A stretch of DNA of 64,000 nucleotides, taken from the NCBI GenBank assembly GCA_017163975.1, contig JAFFSR010000004.1, positions 8,680,001 to 8,744,000 on the forward strand. The letters run 5' to 3'. The stretch comes from Anastatus disparis. Taxonomy: Eukaryota > Arthropoda > Insecta > Hymenoptera > Eupelmidae. The translations under genes and the position numbers were made by a program. Within the stretch, counting starts at the first letter, position 1. Each line of letters starts with the position of its first letter. The notes under the pieces were generated by a model, which was given only the letters and a program-made list of their open reading frames with translations, ran no database searches and was not told where the DNA came from. This document shows, one piece after another, positions 50,446-62,030 of this stretch.

Positions 50446-50779
50446 CTTTACTTGAATTATATAGATGTCTAAATAAATTACTGCGTATAATGTTTAGAAA
50501 AAAAAATTCCTATGAATTCTTATGAAAAGTGTTATGCTAGTTGAAAAAGGCGACTGTGGTTACTAAGATTAGTGAATGGAATAATCGATGAAATGTATCC
50601 TTGTAAATAGTATTGATTATGTGCATGGCAGAAAACTTACGTGCAAAAACTACACGTTTTAATAAAGATTGAGATTTTAATATTTAATAGTATACTACGT
50701 TCCGAGGCATCGAAAACGTTCATTATATGCGCGTTCATTATATGTTGCTATTATTATTTTGTTATTATTGTTATTTTTA

Positions 50780-53238
50780 TTATTTTGAAGATAAAGTACT
50801 GTTGCTTCGCTGAAGATCATTCACAGAATCGAGTTGAAATTGTATTAATATTACTAAAAACGTCGTTATGGAATTGAATATCTGAAGAAATAAAAAAAGT
50901 CGAAACAAATATTAAGTGAACGTTGAATTAATATTCTTCATGCACTTATTAACAATAGCATATACTCACTGAATGCACTAAACTGCCGTCCAACGAGAAA
51001 AATCCCCATGCCGTAAATTTAATGTGCACGCTAAGTAAGTAAAACGAAAAATATTTCAGCTAAAAAGTTCAATAAATTTTATGATTTTACAAAGTATTTT
51101 TATTTGTTACAATTGACGTTTTTTTTTTGTTTTTATATTATCATGCAATGGTTACCTCTTTCAACATCATTCGACTCAAGGTACTTCTAATTAATCGTTG
51201 AATTATTATTCCAGTCTTATCGATCTATAACATAAATTTTTAAAACTATTGAGAAAGGCGTACGAAGTCAAGATGAAAGATTTAATGATTCTTTGAAATT
51301 TTTAATATTTAGAAAACCATACGTAAAAGACATAAATTTAATATATAATTAGAGAACAAAAAACTTTTTTCAGATTTAAAAAATCTAGGGAAATATCGTA
51401 CAACAGTTTTAGTTGGAATAATATTATTGTTTTATATAAAAAAATATAAAATAAGTTTTTTTTTCCCTTTTGACGATAAAAAAGAGCATTTTTAAGATGA
51501 ACCTCAAGAATTTTTTCTTATGTTTTGATATTTAAAAAAAGTAATAGTGTACATTATATTGTAGAAAAACTCGAAGGAGAAATCGATTTTACTCTGATGT
51601 GGCATATAACGTTATAGCATGTTTCGTTTTTCTTAGTTCAACTATAGCCACTTTATTAGTGTGAAAAAGCGGACCTACTCAATACAAGTGAAATTTTCTC
51701 TCAAATTTAATACGATGAAGTGGTAGTATTTTCCCCTATTTTTTTGTTTTGCTTTGTTCTTTTCCTTTGTTCGTATATTGCGCGTGTATTTTGGAGAAAA
51801 TTTGTGCTAATTTACTTTTTTTTATTCGTCAAGAGTCCAGAAATAAATTTGAAACAAGGTAATTTTAATCTTTAACATCATCACCCACAACATCGTATCT
51901 TCAATTTAAGATCTTGAAAATATGCTATTGATTATAAGTGAGAGAATTAAAAAGATGTATTAAAATATAATAAAATAATAAAAAATTATTGAAACTTTTT
52001 TTGCTATAAAATATATTGAATACTATACAATATATAATTTTGCTATACAATATATTGAAGTTTCAATTCGATTTAAAAAGCTTATAGAGAAAAAGATGTT
52101 TAGTTTTGCTCTTGCAATTGAGTAGAAGATTAAAGTCGAGTAGTAGAAAATAATTTATCAAATCCTCTGGATTTCATCACCAAAAGTCAATTATTCTTTT
52201 ATTTAAACGTGCATTATTAATTACATGCTTTTCATAGAAAAATATTTTAAATTTACAACTCACTTGTTCCGTAGCCTGAGCCACGCATCTTGACAACACG
52301 ATAAAAGCAGACGTAAAGCACACGATCCACAGTATCAAATGAAAATATTCTATAAACGGAAAAATGAATCTCCTCTCTACCAAAATATTTAACAAATAGT
52401 ACGTGAATACCACCAGAGAAACGAAAATTTGTGAAAAACATACTAAAATTATGAATTCGTAAAATTTTATAACGTCCTGACAAACTTCGACCGTAGAATA
52501 ATGAATGTCGCGTACTGTTGATAGTAATTGAAGTTTTTTTGTATTTGCAAAAACATTAGTGTGTCTATTTTTAAAATTTTGTATCTTCAATCGAGGAATT
52601 GTTATCATACTCAAAAGAATCTTATTGATATTTTCAAACATATTTTGTAAAATTCTAATAACAAACGCATACTGAAGAATCAACCACGTGATAACAAAGT
52701 TTCTTAATGTCAAACTCAAAGTGTATTCGATATTCTGATAGTATAAAAAACAACTGAGTAGCGTTAAAATAGAAGCAATCAGATGAATAATTATAAAAAG
52801 GAAAATCCAAAAGAAACTGGATCTCCTCGCGTGATCGCAATTCAATTGATCAATTATTAACTTTGTTTTATAAAGTTTCGCTGACAATTTAACGATCAAA
52901 TTTTTCCGTAGACAATATTGCAACAGGATAATTATCGAAACAACAGTACCGAAACCAGTTTCGAAAAAATCAATCACATGATATAAGTTTACAATTTTTT
53001 CGTATCTTATCAAGTAACTTTTTCTAATGATCCACAAATTCATAGAACAAATAGAAATTATAAGCATAACATTGTAAACCATGGTACTACGAGAAACAAT
53101 AAAATGAACTTCTTCATGTTCTCTTCTCGCCTTTCCTTTATCTTTTCTTTTAATCGAAAAAGTCGTCAGACCGAATACTTTGAAAATATTCAATAAAATT
53201 TTTAAATACGTTATATCATCAAATACAAACGAGTGCAT
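50780..53238 (-). CDS. Gustatory receptor (7tm_7 family), four exons, 411 residues
   Basis: The structure mirrors the receptor at 44.8-46.3 kb. Exons on the minus strand: 53238-52264 (325 codons), 51224-51156 (23), 51059-50970 (30), 50881-50780 (33 plus stop); every intron is phase 0 and GT-AG. Exon 1 contains multiple membrane spans with LILQYAFVIRILQNMFENIN, closely matching the other copies, and ends VAQATEQ. Exon 2 codes IDKTGIIIQRLIRSTLSRMM, exon 3 ends WGFFSLDGSLVHS, and exon 4 has ITTFLVILIQFQL, the TYhhhhhQF signature with Phe for Tyr. The 23- and 30-codon exons are the same length as in the neighbour, showing tandem duplication. Frame intact. The intron after exon 1 is about 1 kb, much longer than in the neighbour. 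Confidence 0.88.
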
Positions 53239-53594
53239 ATTTTTTTCTATTAGAACAATACGTATTAGCGATAAAAAAGAAAAAAGACATAACGATGAAT
53301 TCCATTTATATTAGCCAGGCAATCTATTTAATTAATTGTATTTGCTGTTAAGCTAAAGTAAAAATGAAATTTTTTTAATCAACGAGTAACAATTTATCAT
53401 AGGAAAACATATAAACTTTTTTATATCGATTTAAATAAAATTGAAAAATATTAATCTAGTTATTTAATTTTATGCCAATGACATACATTACTAAAGAGGT
53501 TTATGAAAACGTGTGTTATTTAGGTTGTGCACGTGTCTTTTTTTTATTCTTCCATTGTATAATAGAAATAAAATTAGTACAATTGTAGTCGCTA

Positions 53595-53691
53595 CCCTGG
53601 TAGAAAATTGTCTAGTTTTATCGAGGCCTCGATTATTTAACATACAAAACTAGACAGATCTAGACAGATCTAGAGTAAATTTCTACCAGGG
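53595..53691. mobile_element. Short MITE with CCCTGGTAGAAATT-type ends
   Basis: The 97-bp segment starts CCCTGGTAGAAAATT and ends AATTTCTACCAGGG, with TA on both sides as target duplication. Inner sequence (CTAGTTTTATCGAGGCCTCG and a doubled CTAGACAGAT) differs from the 171-bp element at 11036-11206, so only the termini are shared. Likely mobilised by one transposase that recognises those ends. Confidence 0.8.
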
Positions 53692-53699
53692 TATTGTCA

Positions 53700-55390
53700 G
53701 TTTTTATTCTACTTTGGGAAAAGCTATAATATCAAGATCATGGGCTTTTTTTACACGATAATTTGTAGCATCGTTATTTAGAGCGTTGATTGTATAGTTT
53801 AATAATTTGGTAAATAAGGGGTGGCTTGATATTGATTTGTGCGTTACAGTTTCTATTTTTGTTGATAAAATTTTGTGGCTGTGTAAGCATAAAAATTAGT
53901 GAGTTAATAAATAATTTTTTTCTTTCATCTTTCATCATTAGAGTTGTGAGAACAATATAAGATTGGATCACATGAAAAAATATTTTGTTTATCACTTATC
54001 GTTCGCATAAGAATATAATTCATAGTTATAGTTCATTAAATTATAAGTTAATGATTGATTATTAAAAATTATACAATGATTTCTGGAATTCAATAAAAAT
54101 ATATTTCTATTAAATTATTGGTAATGTAAATTCAAATTCCGCGAAACGTTAGAAGCCAATTTTTCAAATTTTACTTCATTACATTACAATTCTTTTTTAT
54201 GAAAATCGCAGTCTTTAATATATAATGGCATTATATATTTATCCTATTGCAAAATACGAAAAGGTTTTACTTGTAGTTTGCTTGGTGTGATGTTCATTTA
54301 TGGAAAAAATAATAAAATATTTTATTATTACAATAACAATACTTTTGTGAATATACCATGAAAATTCATAAAGTATGCTTGCGTTGATCCAAAAATTTTC
54401 TTCTTTTCATAAGCTATTAATAAATTTTATCTAAATTAATAAAAAAATTTTTTTTATGTTGACAGTATTCAATTTTTTTGCATGAAATAATTAATAAATA
54501 AATATTGAATAAATAATGAGAGAAAATGATCCATAGAAAATCATTTATAAAGTAAAGAGGGTGTGTTTTATTTGATTTCGCAATAAAAAGTTATTTACTA
54601 TGTTTCTAAAAGCAAATATTAAATGTCATTTTTTTTTAATTTGGTCAAATATTCTTCTGTACTTTTTTTCTTAACTTTCATTTATATTTTAAAAACATTA
54701 AATACATCCTCTAAAATTTTGGTAATCATTTATCCATTCAATAGTTAATTATTAAGTATGCGTGTATACGCACACGTTTTGCCACTCACATTTACATACA
54801 TACAGACTCACGCGATTGCACGCATGATCACACATATACACAGATATGTACATAAAAATATTAGAATAAATAATTTTTAAACCATGATGTATTTTGAATC
54901 TGAACAAAATTTTACCTCCGCTATCATTATTACAGTGTTGAAAAAATGAAAGTCACTTAATTCGTAATGTCGATGCGTAAAGTATATTTTTCATTGCAAA
55001 AAATAACATTTTTGCATACCAGATCTACAAAACGTTTATGCGTGGGTGCGAAAAAATGATTTTAAATTATACTCTAAATTATACACAAAGTTTAGATACA
55101 AAGTCACAAAAAAAATGTTTGTCATTTATTTTTCATGCCTATAACGCAATTTCATAATAATCGCAAAAAGCAATTTCACATAAGATGACGGCATTTCATT
55201 CGCTAAATTATACATCTTTCCAACGAGCCATTAAATAATTAATTACATCATTAGTGACGTACGTTAGAATAAGCATTAATTTTAAAATATCTTACTACTA
55301 TAAAAGAAAAAAATGAATGTAAAAATTGTTAAATTGTTACAAAAACTTAGCTTGTCCATAGCTCTTAAGAGTTAATAAAAAAAAAAATTA
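53700..55390. other. Intergenic DNA, no gene seen
   Basis: No exon supported. A CA/TG-rich low-complexity patch with alternating purine-pyrimidine runs is at about 54759-54850. Confidence 0.5.
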
Positions 55391-55398
55391 GAAAAAAA

Positions 55399-57167
55399 AT
55401 GAAATTGTTACTTCATCTGGTTCTGTTAGTGTTAAGTGTTTCGATAATCAAAACTGTTGAATCTGTGAGTTTGGCTTAAATTAACATGTTTAAAATAAAA
55501 ACAAAATTATCTAATGTTTTAATATTTTATGATCTTTGTTTCAAGAAAATGACGATAGAACAAATAAAGGGCACTTTGAAACCCTTTAAGAATTCCTGTT
55601 TGAAAAAGACTTCGGTTGATCCAGGTGAGGATAAAATCTAATTAAGAGGTCGTCAGTGGCTCAGTCGGTAAAGTGATGGATTCTTAATCTCGCGGTCCCC
55701 AAGTTCTAATCCCGCTCTCGGCTAATTTATACAAGCACCACTACGTTACATATGCTTCGTTAAAAAATACACTGACAACCTCCATCGCTAATTAGCAATG
55801 ATGGCATAAATACAGTGTTGTTAAATAAAAAAATCTAATTATTTTTAAATTTTTGTGGTATACTGATTATCGAAATAAATTTTTGTAGAATTTGATTGAA
55901 AAATTTCTAAAATATTTAGACTTTATAAATTTTATGTATTTATATACGTGAATGTTAAAGTATTTCACAGGTAAACAGTAATTTTATTAGATTATTTTAA
56001 AACTTAGATAATTATACAACTTTGATGTGTAAGAAAGTCTTCAAAATTCAAAGCAAATTCACTGTATCGATTTTGAGATAAGTTATTATAAAGGTATTTT
56101 AACATAAGTAAGATTAGACATACGTAAAAATGATAATAATTAAAAAAATTTTCACATGATATATAAAAAAAGACTATGAGAGACATTATGAGGAAATTTT
56201 TCTATACATATACTAATTTTTATACAAAATCAAGTCTATTCCAGGATTACAACGTAACATAGTTATTTTTTCAAATAGAATTTCATCATAAAGCGTGCTG
56301 GTGTATTAGTATGCACACATACTTTTATAATGTATGGTACAATCACTCGTTAAATATCAAGAGCACATAAATAAGTATAAAGTTAAATTTTTTGCGCTTA
56401 TTGTTACTTGTGAAATACCTAAAACTTCTGCTGAATGAAACAAATTTAAAATTATATGCACACCTTGAAACAAAAATTTCGTTTGGATCCATAGCACACG
56501 TTTTACGTTTTCGCTTTAGGCTCTGATAATATGTTTGATGGACTAACAAAATTTTTACTTTTCTAAGGTGTGCAATATACTATATTACGAGTACTTCAAT
56601 AAAATTTAATTTATTAACAGATTTAGTGGAAGGGACAAAAAATGGACAATTTCCTGAGGATCCATCGTTGATGTGTTTCACAAAATGTATTTTATCAATG
56701 ATGAAAATCGTAAGTTTTCTCATGATCGATTAAATTTTTCTTATTGGAATTAATGTTTATGTAAACATTTTCTTAGATGAAAAATGGCGAAATCATGCTA
56801 CCCTCCATAATGCAACAAATTGATTTAATGATGCCAGATGATTTAGTGGATAAAATGAAAGATATATGCACTAATTGTCAAGAACAAGGTAATTGCAATA
56901 AATATTTAATCTACTTGTTACTGTTGACTATCAACATTATATGATGAATTTTCTTTTTATTATAAATAATCATTATCATACGATTAATTATTTGTTTAGC
57001 ATCTCAAATTGAAGACCAATGCCAGTCTGCTTTTACTTTTGTTAAATGTTTCTACGAATCGGATAGCGAGGTAAGTGTATATCTTTTATCAAACTTTGGA
57101 AAAATATTGAAATTTTATAAGATTAATACATGATAAATTATTTTTGCAGCTATACTTTTTCCCATGA
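55399..57167 (+). CDS. Odorant-binding protein, classic type, six exons, 144 residues
   Basis: Odorant-binding proteins are small secreted carriers of hydrophobic ligands in sensillar lymph. Exons: 55399-55464 (signal peptide MKLLLHLVLLVLSVSIIKTV), 55546-55624, 56621-56709, 56777-56888, 57000-57070, 57150-57167; GT-AG ends, phases agree, 435 nt in all. The six hallmark cysteines are present: C1 in KNSCLKK, C2 and C3 in MCFTKC (three residues between), C4 in DICTN, C5 in EDQCQ, C6 in FVKCF. Spacings are 27, 3, 37, 13 and 8, all within or close to the family pattern. A seventh cysteine three residues after C4 (ICTNCQE) is extra. A SINE occupies much of intron 2. Ligand unknown. Confidence 0.9.
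55646..55829 (+). mobile_element. tRNA-derived SINE with 12-bp target duplication, in OBP intron 2
   Basis: The element reads GAGGTCGTCAGTGGCTCAGT, then CGGTAAAGTGATGG, a B box AGTTCTAATCCCGC, TCGGCTAATTTATACAAGCA, a GCTAATTAGCAATG body and the tail ATAAATACAGTGTTGTTAAA plus A-rich end. The 12-bp AAAATCTAATTA occurs just before it (55633-55644) and just after (55830-55841): a target-site duplication from LINE-driven insertion. This fixes both ends of the family. Same orientation as the host gene. Confidence 0.92.
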
Positions 57168-57169
57168 AA

Positions 57170-59530
57170 AATGTCAACAACTGAGGCTTCTTAAATATTA
57201 ATGAAATAATTTATATGTTGGTGTATATACCAACATATAACAATGTACATAAAATAATTTTGATATAAAGAATTATATTTATTTTTATTAAGTTATTCTT
57301 GATATTAATTGTATTTATTATTGAGTTTTTAATAATTAAAAGAATTTTCAGAAATGATAATTATTGTTTTAAAATTTTAGAAAATATTTTATTTTATATC
57401 AAGTTTTTGATATTTTATCTGTTTATTTTTAACTTTTTTAACGTCAATTATAATTAATGTAAGTATATGAATATTAAATGAATTTTATTTTTATATTCTT
57501 TCAAAACTTCTTGATGCAAGAAAACGTTATCTTTTCAATAAATTATTATATATCTTTGAATCTGTATGACATAACATAAAATTTGATAATAAAATAACAA
57601 AATTTGAATAAGCTGTAATAATGAATTCTATACTCATCGTTAAATTTTACCGAATAATTTTTTGTAATATTTTCAAATCAAATATATTGTTAATGTGTAC
57701 AAAAATAATATTCTTATCAAAATAAAGTAATAAAGTTTAAATTTGGATTATTACATTTTTAATATAATAATGCAAACATGTTCTTATATTAAAATTTGGA
57801 ACCATAAAAAATATTAGTTCATAAACATTAATCTATAATGAATGATCATGAAATTCAATGCAAATTTAATGCAAAACTGGAAGCTTGCTTCAAATCTATG
57901 CATGAAAATTAATTATTTTATTGTAATTTTACTGTACAATTGCATGAAATTTAAAGTAAAAATAAAAATATTTCATATTTCTCTTTAGATGCATAATATA
58001 CTATTGTATTTCATTAATGTATCTAAAGAAAAAGATAGTGTTCTTCATTACGTCAAATTCTTGACATCGAAGTTCCAAATACATTAAAATGTTATTCTTT
58101 TGAAAAAAGATCTCCTTTTATTAATAAACTAACAATTATAAGTTCCATATTCTATAAGATGATGAAGTTTATTTATACGTAAAATCATTTCTATATAAAC
58201 AAACTTTTTGCAAACGATTTAATAATATTTAAATTTTAAAGTGTTTTTTCTTTAAGTTTGTAGTCCGAGTGAGCTAAGCAAAGCGCGGATTTTGATCATT
58301 GAAAGAAGAAATCGACTTCCTTCCCGCATTGCGTATATTACTTTGCTTCATAACTTAAAAAAAGCGAACCGATAATTTTAAGAGTATCCAAAATTGAGGA
58401 TCATAAATCGTGTGAAATAGAAACGAAAAATTCAAAATTTGAAGAAATAATTACTCTGTAAACTTCAGATATGGAAAATAAACTTATTATCAAATAGAAA
58501 TTCATTTAATATTAGTTTTAATAAATTAATATTTGCTTAATAGAATATGAAAGTTTAAATTGAAAATGTATTATTTTATTTCCTGAAATCTACTTTATCT
58601 TTTATTTTAGAAGGACTCGATTTTTAATATTTATTAAAATCATTGATCTATTTTTAACATATACTAATTTTCGATAAACATTTTTCATTAAAACATAATT
58701 AAGCTCATACATTAGATTGATTGTTTTTATCAGTTATTTACGTGATTGATGACTTTGAATTCTAATATTTTACTTGTCAAATTATTAATAATTATAAAAT
58801 AAAGATTAATCGATTTAACCATGTATTTATAAAAACTGATGGAAAATTTGCTATTTTTACTCAATAAAAGCTGACAATATTAAGATAATTTAATTAAAAT
58901 CTAGCTAGATCAACGTCTCGTTATAGATTTTTAAAATGGATTGACAATTGAAAACTGTGATATTTTCAATCGACTTTTTCTTTGTATAAGAATTAAACTT
59001 TAATATGTAACCTACGTACCTAAGCCACGATGTACTATAAGGTAAACTTATGACAAAACTATTCAAAAAAAGAAAATTTGTAAAAAAATCAAATATCCGG
59101 TAATCGTAACAACGAAGGAAAATAAAATTAAATAATTTTCAATAAAATAATATAAAATAATGCTGAAGAGAGAAAAAATGTTCAGATTTGTTAAATTAAT
59201 ATTTTTAATTATAGTATAGCTCTATAGAGCTCTCGATTATATGAGTATTTGAGTACCCAGTCTATCCACGTAAATGTGAAAATGGGTGTTTTCAATTTTT
59301 TATTTTTTGCATTGCTATGGATAATTTTTACATAAAATTTATACGTAATCGTATAGCTTTCTGAAAAAGGAAACAGAAAATGTGATTTAAATTTATTTTA
59401 TTCTTAGGTTATAGAAAAATAATGGGCTCAATCACCGACTTATACAGCCATTATTTTCATGCATTTAACCGTTGTGTTACAGCCTGGGTATCCGTCAACG
59501 GACGTTTTTTTAAATAACTTTTTTCCAAAA
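57170..59530. other. Intergenic DNA, no gene seen
   Basis: AT-rich with no supported exon. A GC-richer patch (about 58258-58340, GTCCGAGTGAGCTAAGC) stands out and may be a transposon scrap. Confidence 0.5.
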
Positions 59531-59539
59531 ACGATTGTC

Positions 59540-59830
59540 AGGTACGAATACCTTCCTAGAATATGAATAATTAAATATTGATCGAATGCATACAATTATT
59601 TTTAGTCACAATGGACTTTTACTAAGAATTTTGTACTGGGTACCCCGATACCTGTATTAGGACTCCCAAGATCACTGTACATAATTTAATTGTTATATTC
59701 AGGTAGAAATACCTTCCTAGAATATGAATAATTAAATATCGATCGAATGCATATAAATATAAATATTTTATTAACAATGGACTTTTACCAGAATTTGGGT
59801 AAGAAATTGGGCGGGTTACCCGTGTACATG
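59540..59830. repeat. Two direct copies of about 100-bp sequence, 161 bp apart
   Basis: AATACCTTCCTAGAATATGA followed by ATAATTAAATAT and GATCGAATGCATA occurs starting near 59540 and again near 59701. Each is followed by CAATGGACTTTTAC and a GGGTA(C)CCC-type patch. The copies diverge after that. No coding capacity is seen. Confidence 0.7.
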
Positions 59831-60179
59831 GGTGGTAAAACAAGGGTTAATAGAGATTATCGGCAAGTATTCTTTTATTCGAAAAGAGAATTCGATGACC
59901 TGAAAATGAAAAAAAAAAAAATTTAATTTTATATTCTGATTCCTTTTCTTAAAAGCTACAAAATCATATGTTAACTTTTTTTTAAAATATCCAAAACAGT
60001 GTAAAAAATGAAAAAATGAAAGTTTTTTCTCAAAAATTCCAATTTTTATTTCGAGGTTGAAAATATTAGTCTCATAAATTGAAATTCCTATTCATCTCCT
60101 ATTCAGCATTATTTTACCTTTGAGATCCATTGGACTTTCTTTTTCTACGTTATTTAAAAATTTATTTGTCTTTACAGTT

Positions 60180-60620
60180 ATGTATAAAAATTATTTTCTC
60201 GCACTCAGAGCGCAAAATACTATTTTGACCAGCTGTTGTGAGGGAGCAAAATACCTCTTTGCCTCCCTAGGGAGCAAAATGAATTCGAACTTTTAACAGG
60301 CTCGATAATGTAACCCGATATTTTTATACATCAGTCAGTGTGTGTAACTCGATGCTTTTTATAAATCAGTTAAGTGCTTCACTTAGAATGGTCAATTCTG
60401 CGAATTGTAAATTCCCCGAATTACAAGTCAGGGGTGAACAAATTCCTCGAAAAAGTTCACATATATCAGTAGCAACTTTCAGTCTATTTAGCATTGATTT
60501 TTTCGAGTATTATTTATGTAATATTTAATCTTGCACGTTGCATCGAAGACATTTTCATATCCTTATAATATCAGCCAAGTATTCAACGCCGAATCGTAAA
60601 TTCTTGGAATTACAAGTTAG
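60180..60620. repeat. Left flank of a composite fold-back region
   Basis: GCGCAAAATACTATTTTG and two GGGAGCAAAATA/ATG motifs (about 60210-60283) are echoed, partly inverted, by GAAAATAGTATGCGCAA and TATTTTGCTCCC at 62031-62147. Two related blocks, GCGAATTGTAAATTCCCCGA (about 60400) and GCCGAATCGTAAATTCTTGG (about 60590), each continue with AATTACAAGT. These suggest that 60.2-62.15 kb is one nested inverted-repeat insertion. Confidence 0.5.
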
Positions 60621-60699
60621 CGATGGACGATTTCCGCGAAAAATGTTAAATTTGAATAAATCAAAATTTAATTTAATTTTTAATGTATTATAAGAAAAA

Positions 60700-61383
60700 T
60701 ATATATCGACGGTGGCTACGAAAACTATCACAGCTGAGTAATTGACTACGAAAAAAAACACATCTCCAAAAGTGCGACGCAAAAAAAACACATCTCCAAA
60801 AGTGTGACGCAAAAAAAAAACATTTCAAAAGTGCAACGCAAAAAAAACACATCTCTAAAAGTGCAACGCAAAAAAAACACATCTCCAAAAGTGGCGGCGA
60901 AGAAAAACACACCTTCAAAAGTGCGGCGAAGAAAAACACATCTTCAAAAGTGGCGGCGAAGAAAAACACACCTTCAAAAGTGCGGCGAAGAAAAACACCC
61001 TTTTTGAAAATTGTCACTGTGTTTTCAAGAGGTGTTTTTCTTCGCCGCCACTTTCGAAGGTGTGTTTTTCTTCGCCGCCACTTTTGAAGGTGTGTTTTTC
61101 TTCGCCACCACTTTTGAAGATGTGTTTTTTTTCGCCACCACTTTTGAAGGTGTGTTTTTCTTCGCCGCCACTTTTGAAGATGTGTTTTTCTTCGCCGCAC
61201 TTTTGAAGATGTGTTTTTTTTCGCCGCACTTTTGGAGATGTGTTTTTCTTCGCCGCACTTTTGGAGATGTGTTTTTTTTCGCCGCACTTTTGGAAACGTG
61301 TTTTTTTTCGCGGCACAATTTCGATGTGTTTTTTTTCGCGGCTCTTTTCATCTGTGTTTGTTTTCGTAGCCACCGTCGATATA
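60700..61383. repeat. Giant hairpin built of 29-30 bp tandem units in inverted arms
   Basis: The left arm (about 60748-61008) repeats AAAAACACATCTTCAAAAGT plus GCGGCGAAG; the right arm (about 61026-61350) repeats its reverse complement TGTGTTTTTCTTCGCCGC plus CACTTTTGAAGG. There are about nine units on the left and eleven on the right around a centre near 61015. Unique flanks are also inverted: ATATATCGACGGTGGCTACG on the left and CGTAGCCACCGTCGATATAT on the right. Open frames on both strands of up to 199 codons are produced by the repeat and code 10-residue repeats, so I do not call them genes. Confidence 0.88.
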
Positions 61384-61410
61384 TAGTATTGAAAACTTGT
61401 CTAACTGAGA

Positions 61411-61712
61411 TTTTTGTTATTTACTCAAGTATTAAACGGTGAATCTACAAATTAAAAGCTGAGCGCAATAGATATTATTATTACAAATATTTATGCACAA
61501 GAAGAAAAAAATCTATCGATTTGTTTTTGAGAAAAGTAAGTAACGCGAAAATATTATAAACATAAACTTTCACTTTGGCGTTACTTACTTTTCTCAAAAA
61601 CAAATCGGTAGATTTTTTTTTCTTGTGCATAGATGTTCATAATAATAATATCTATTGCGCTCAACTTTTAATTTGAAGATACACCGATTAATACTTGAGT
61701 AAATAACAAACA
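61411..61712. repeat. Second fold-back element, about 140-bp arms
   Basis: The left arm (about 61411-61552) includes TTATTTACTCAAGTATTAAA, GAGCGCAATAGATATTATTA and TTTGTTTTTGAGAAAAGTAA. The right arm (about 61583-61712) is its close reverse complement, ending TACTTGAGTAAATAACAA. The loop is about 30 bases. It abuts the giant hairpin and looks like a non-autonomous fold-back element or inverted insertion. Confidence 0.85.
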
Positions 61713-61810
61713 ACTCAATTGTTACTCAATCAATATCAGGTTCTACTCTGGCCTGCCGTTAATGGTTTTATTAATTTTATTTTTATATTAGTAATATTAT
61801 TTATTTTTTT

Positions 61811-61912
61811 GGAGGCGGGGGGCGCTGCCCCCCCGAACCCTCCCGGCAGGGGCTTCGCCCCCTGCACCCCCGCCGGGGCTCCGCCCCTGGACCCCGACCT
61901 CGACTACCTCTT
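61811..61912. repeat. Extremely GC-rich cluster of small hairpins
   Basis: About 100 bases of very high GC in otherwise very AT-rich DNA. It contains back-to-back hairpins: GGGGGGCGCTGCCCCCC, GGGGCTTCGCCCC and GGGGCTCCGCCCC. Such GC hairpin clusters are known from organelle, fungal and some viral genomes. The overlapping frame (61719-61922) with a Pro/Gly-rich tail is a composition effect. Confidence 0.85.
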
Positions 61913-62030
61913 ACGATCTTGATAGCCTTCGAACAAGATTGTACATGCTATCACAGACGCAAGTTTGTCATTCTTAGAATTTTACGCGCTTGTTAGAAAA
62001 ATAATATTTTTGATGCTGTTCGCGTGAGAA

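Noticed and set aside
52253..52483. 76-codon minus-strand frame
   Set aside because: It is a shifted frame within exon 1 of the gustatory receptor.
60688..61442. Long open frames on both strands (up to 199 codons) coding KTHLQK or FFFAATFEGV repeats
   Set aside because: They come from the 29-30 bp repeat, appear in several frames and both strands at once, and have no start context or domain.
61719..61922. 67-codon frame with a Pro/Gly-rich tail
   Set aside because: The tail is just the translated GC hairpin cluster; the front half is AT-rich filler.
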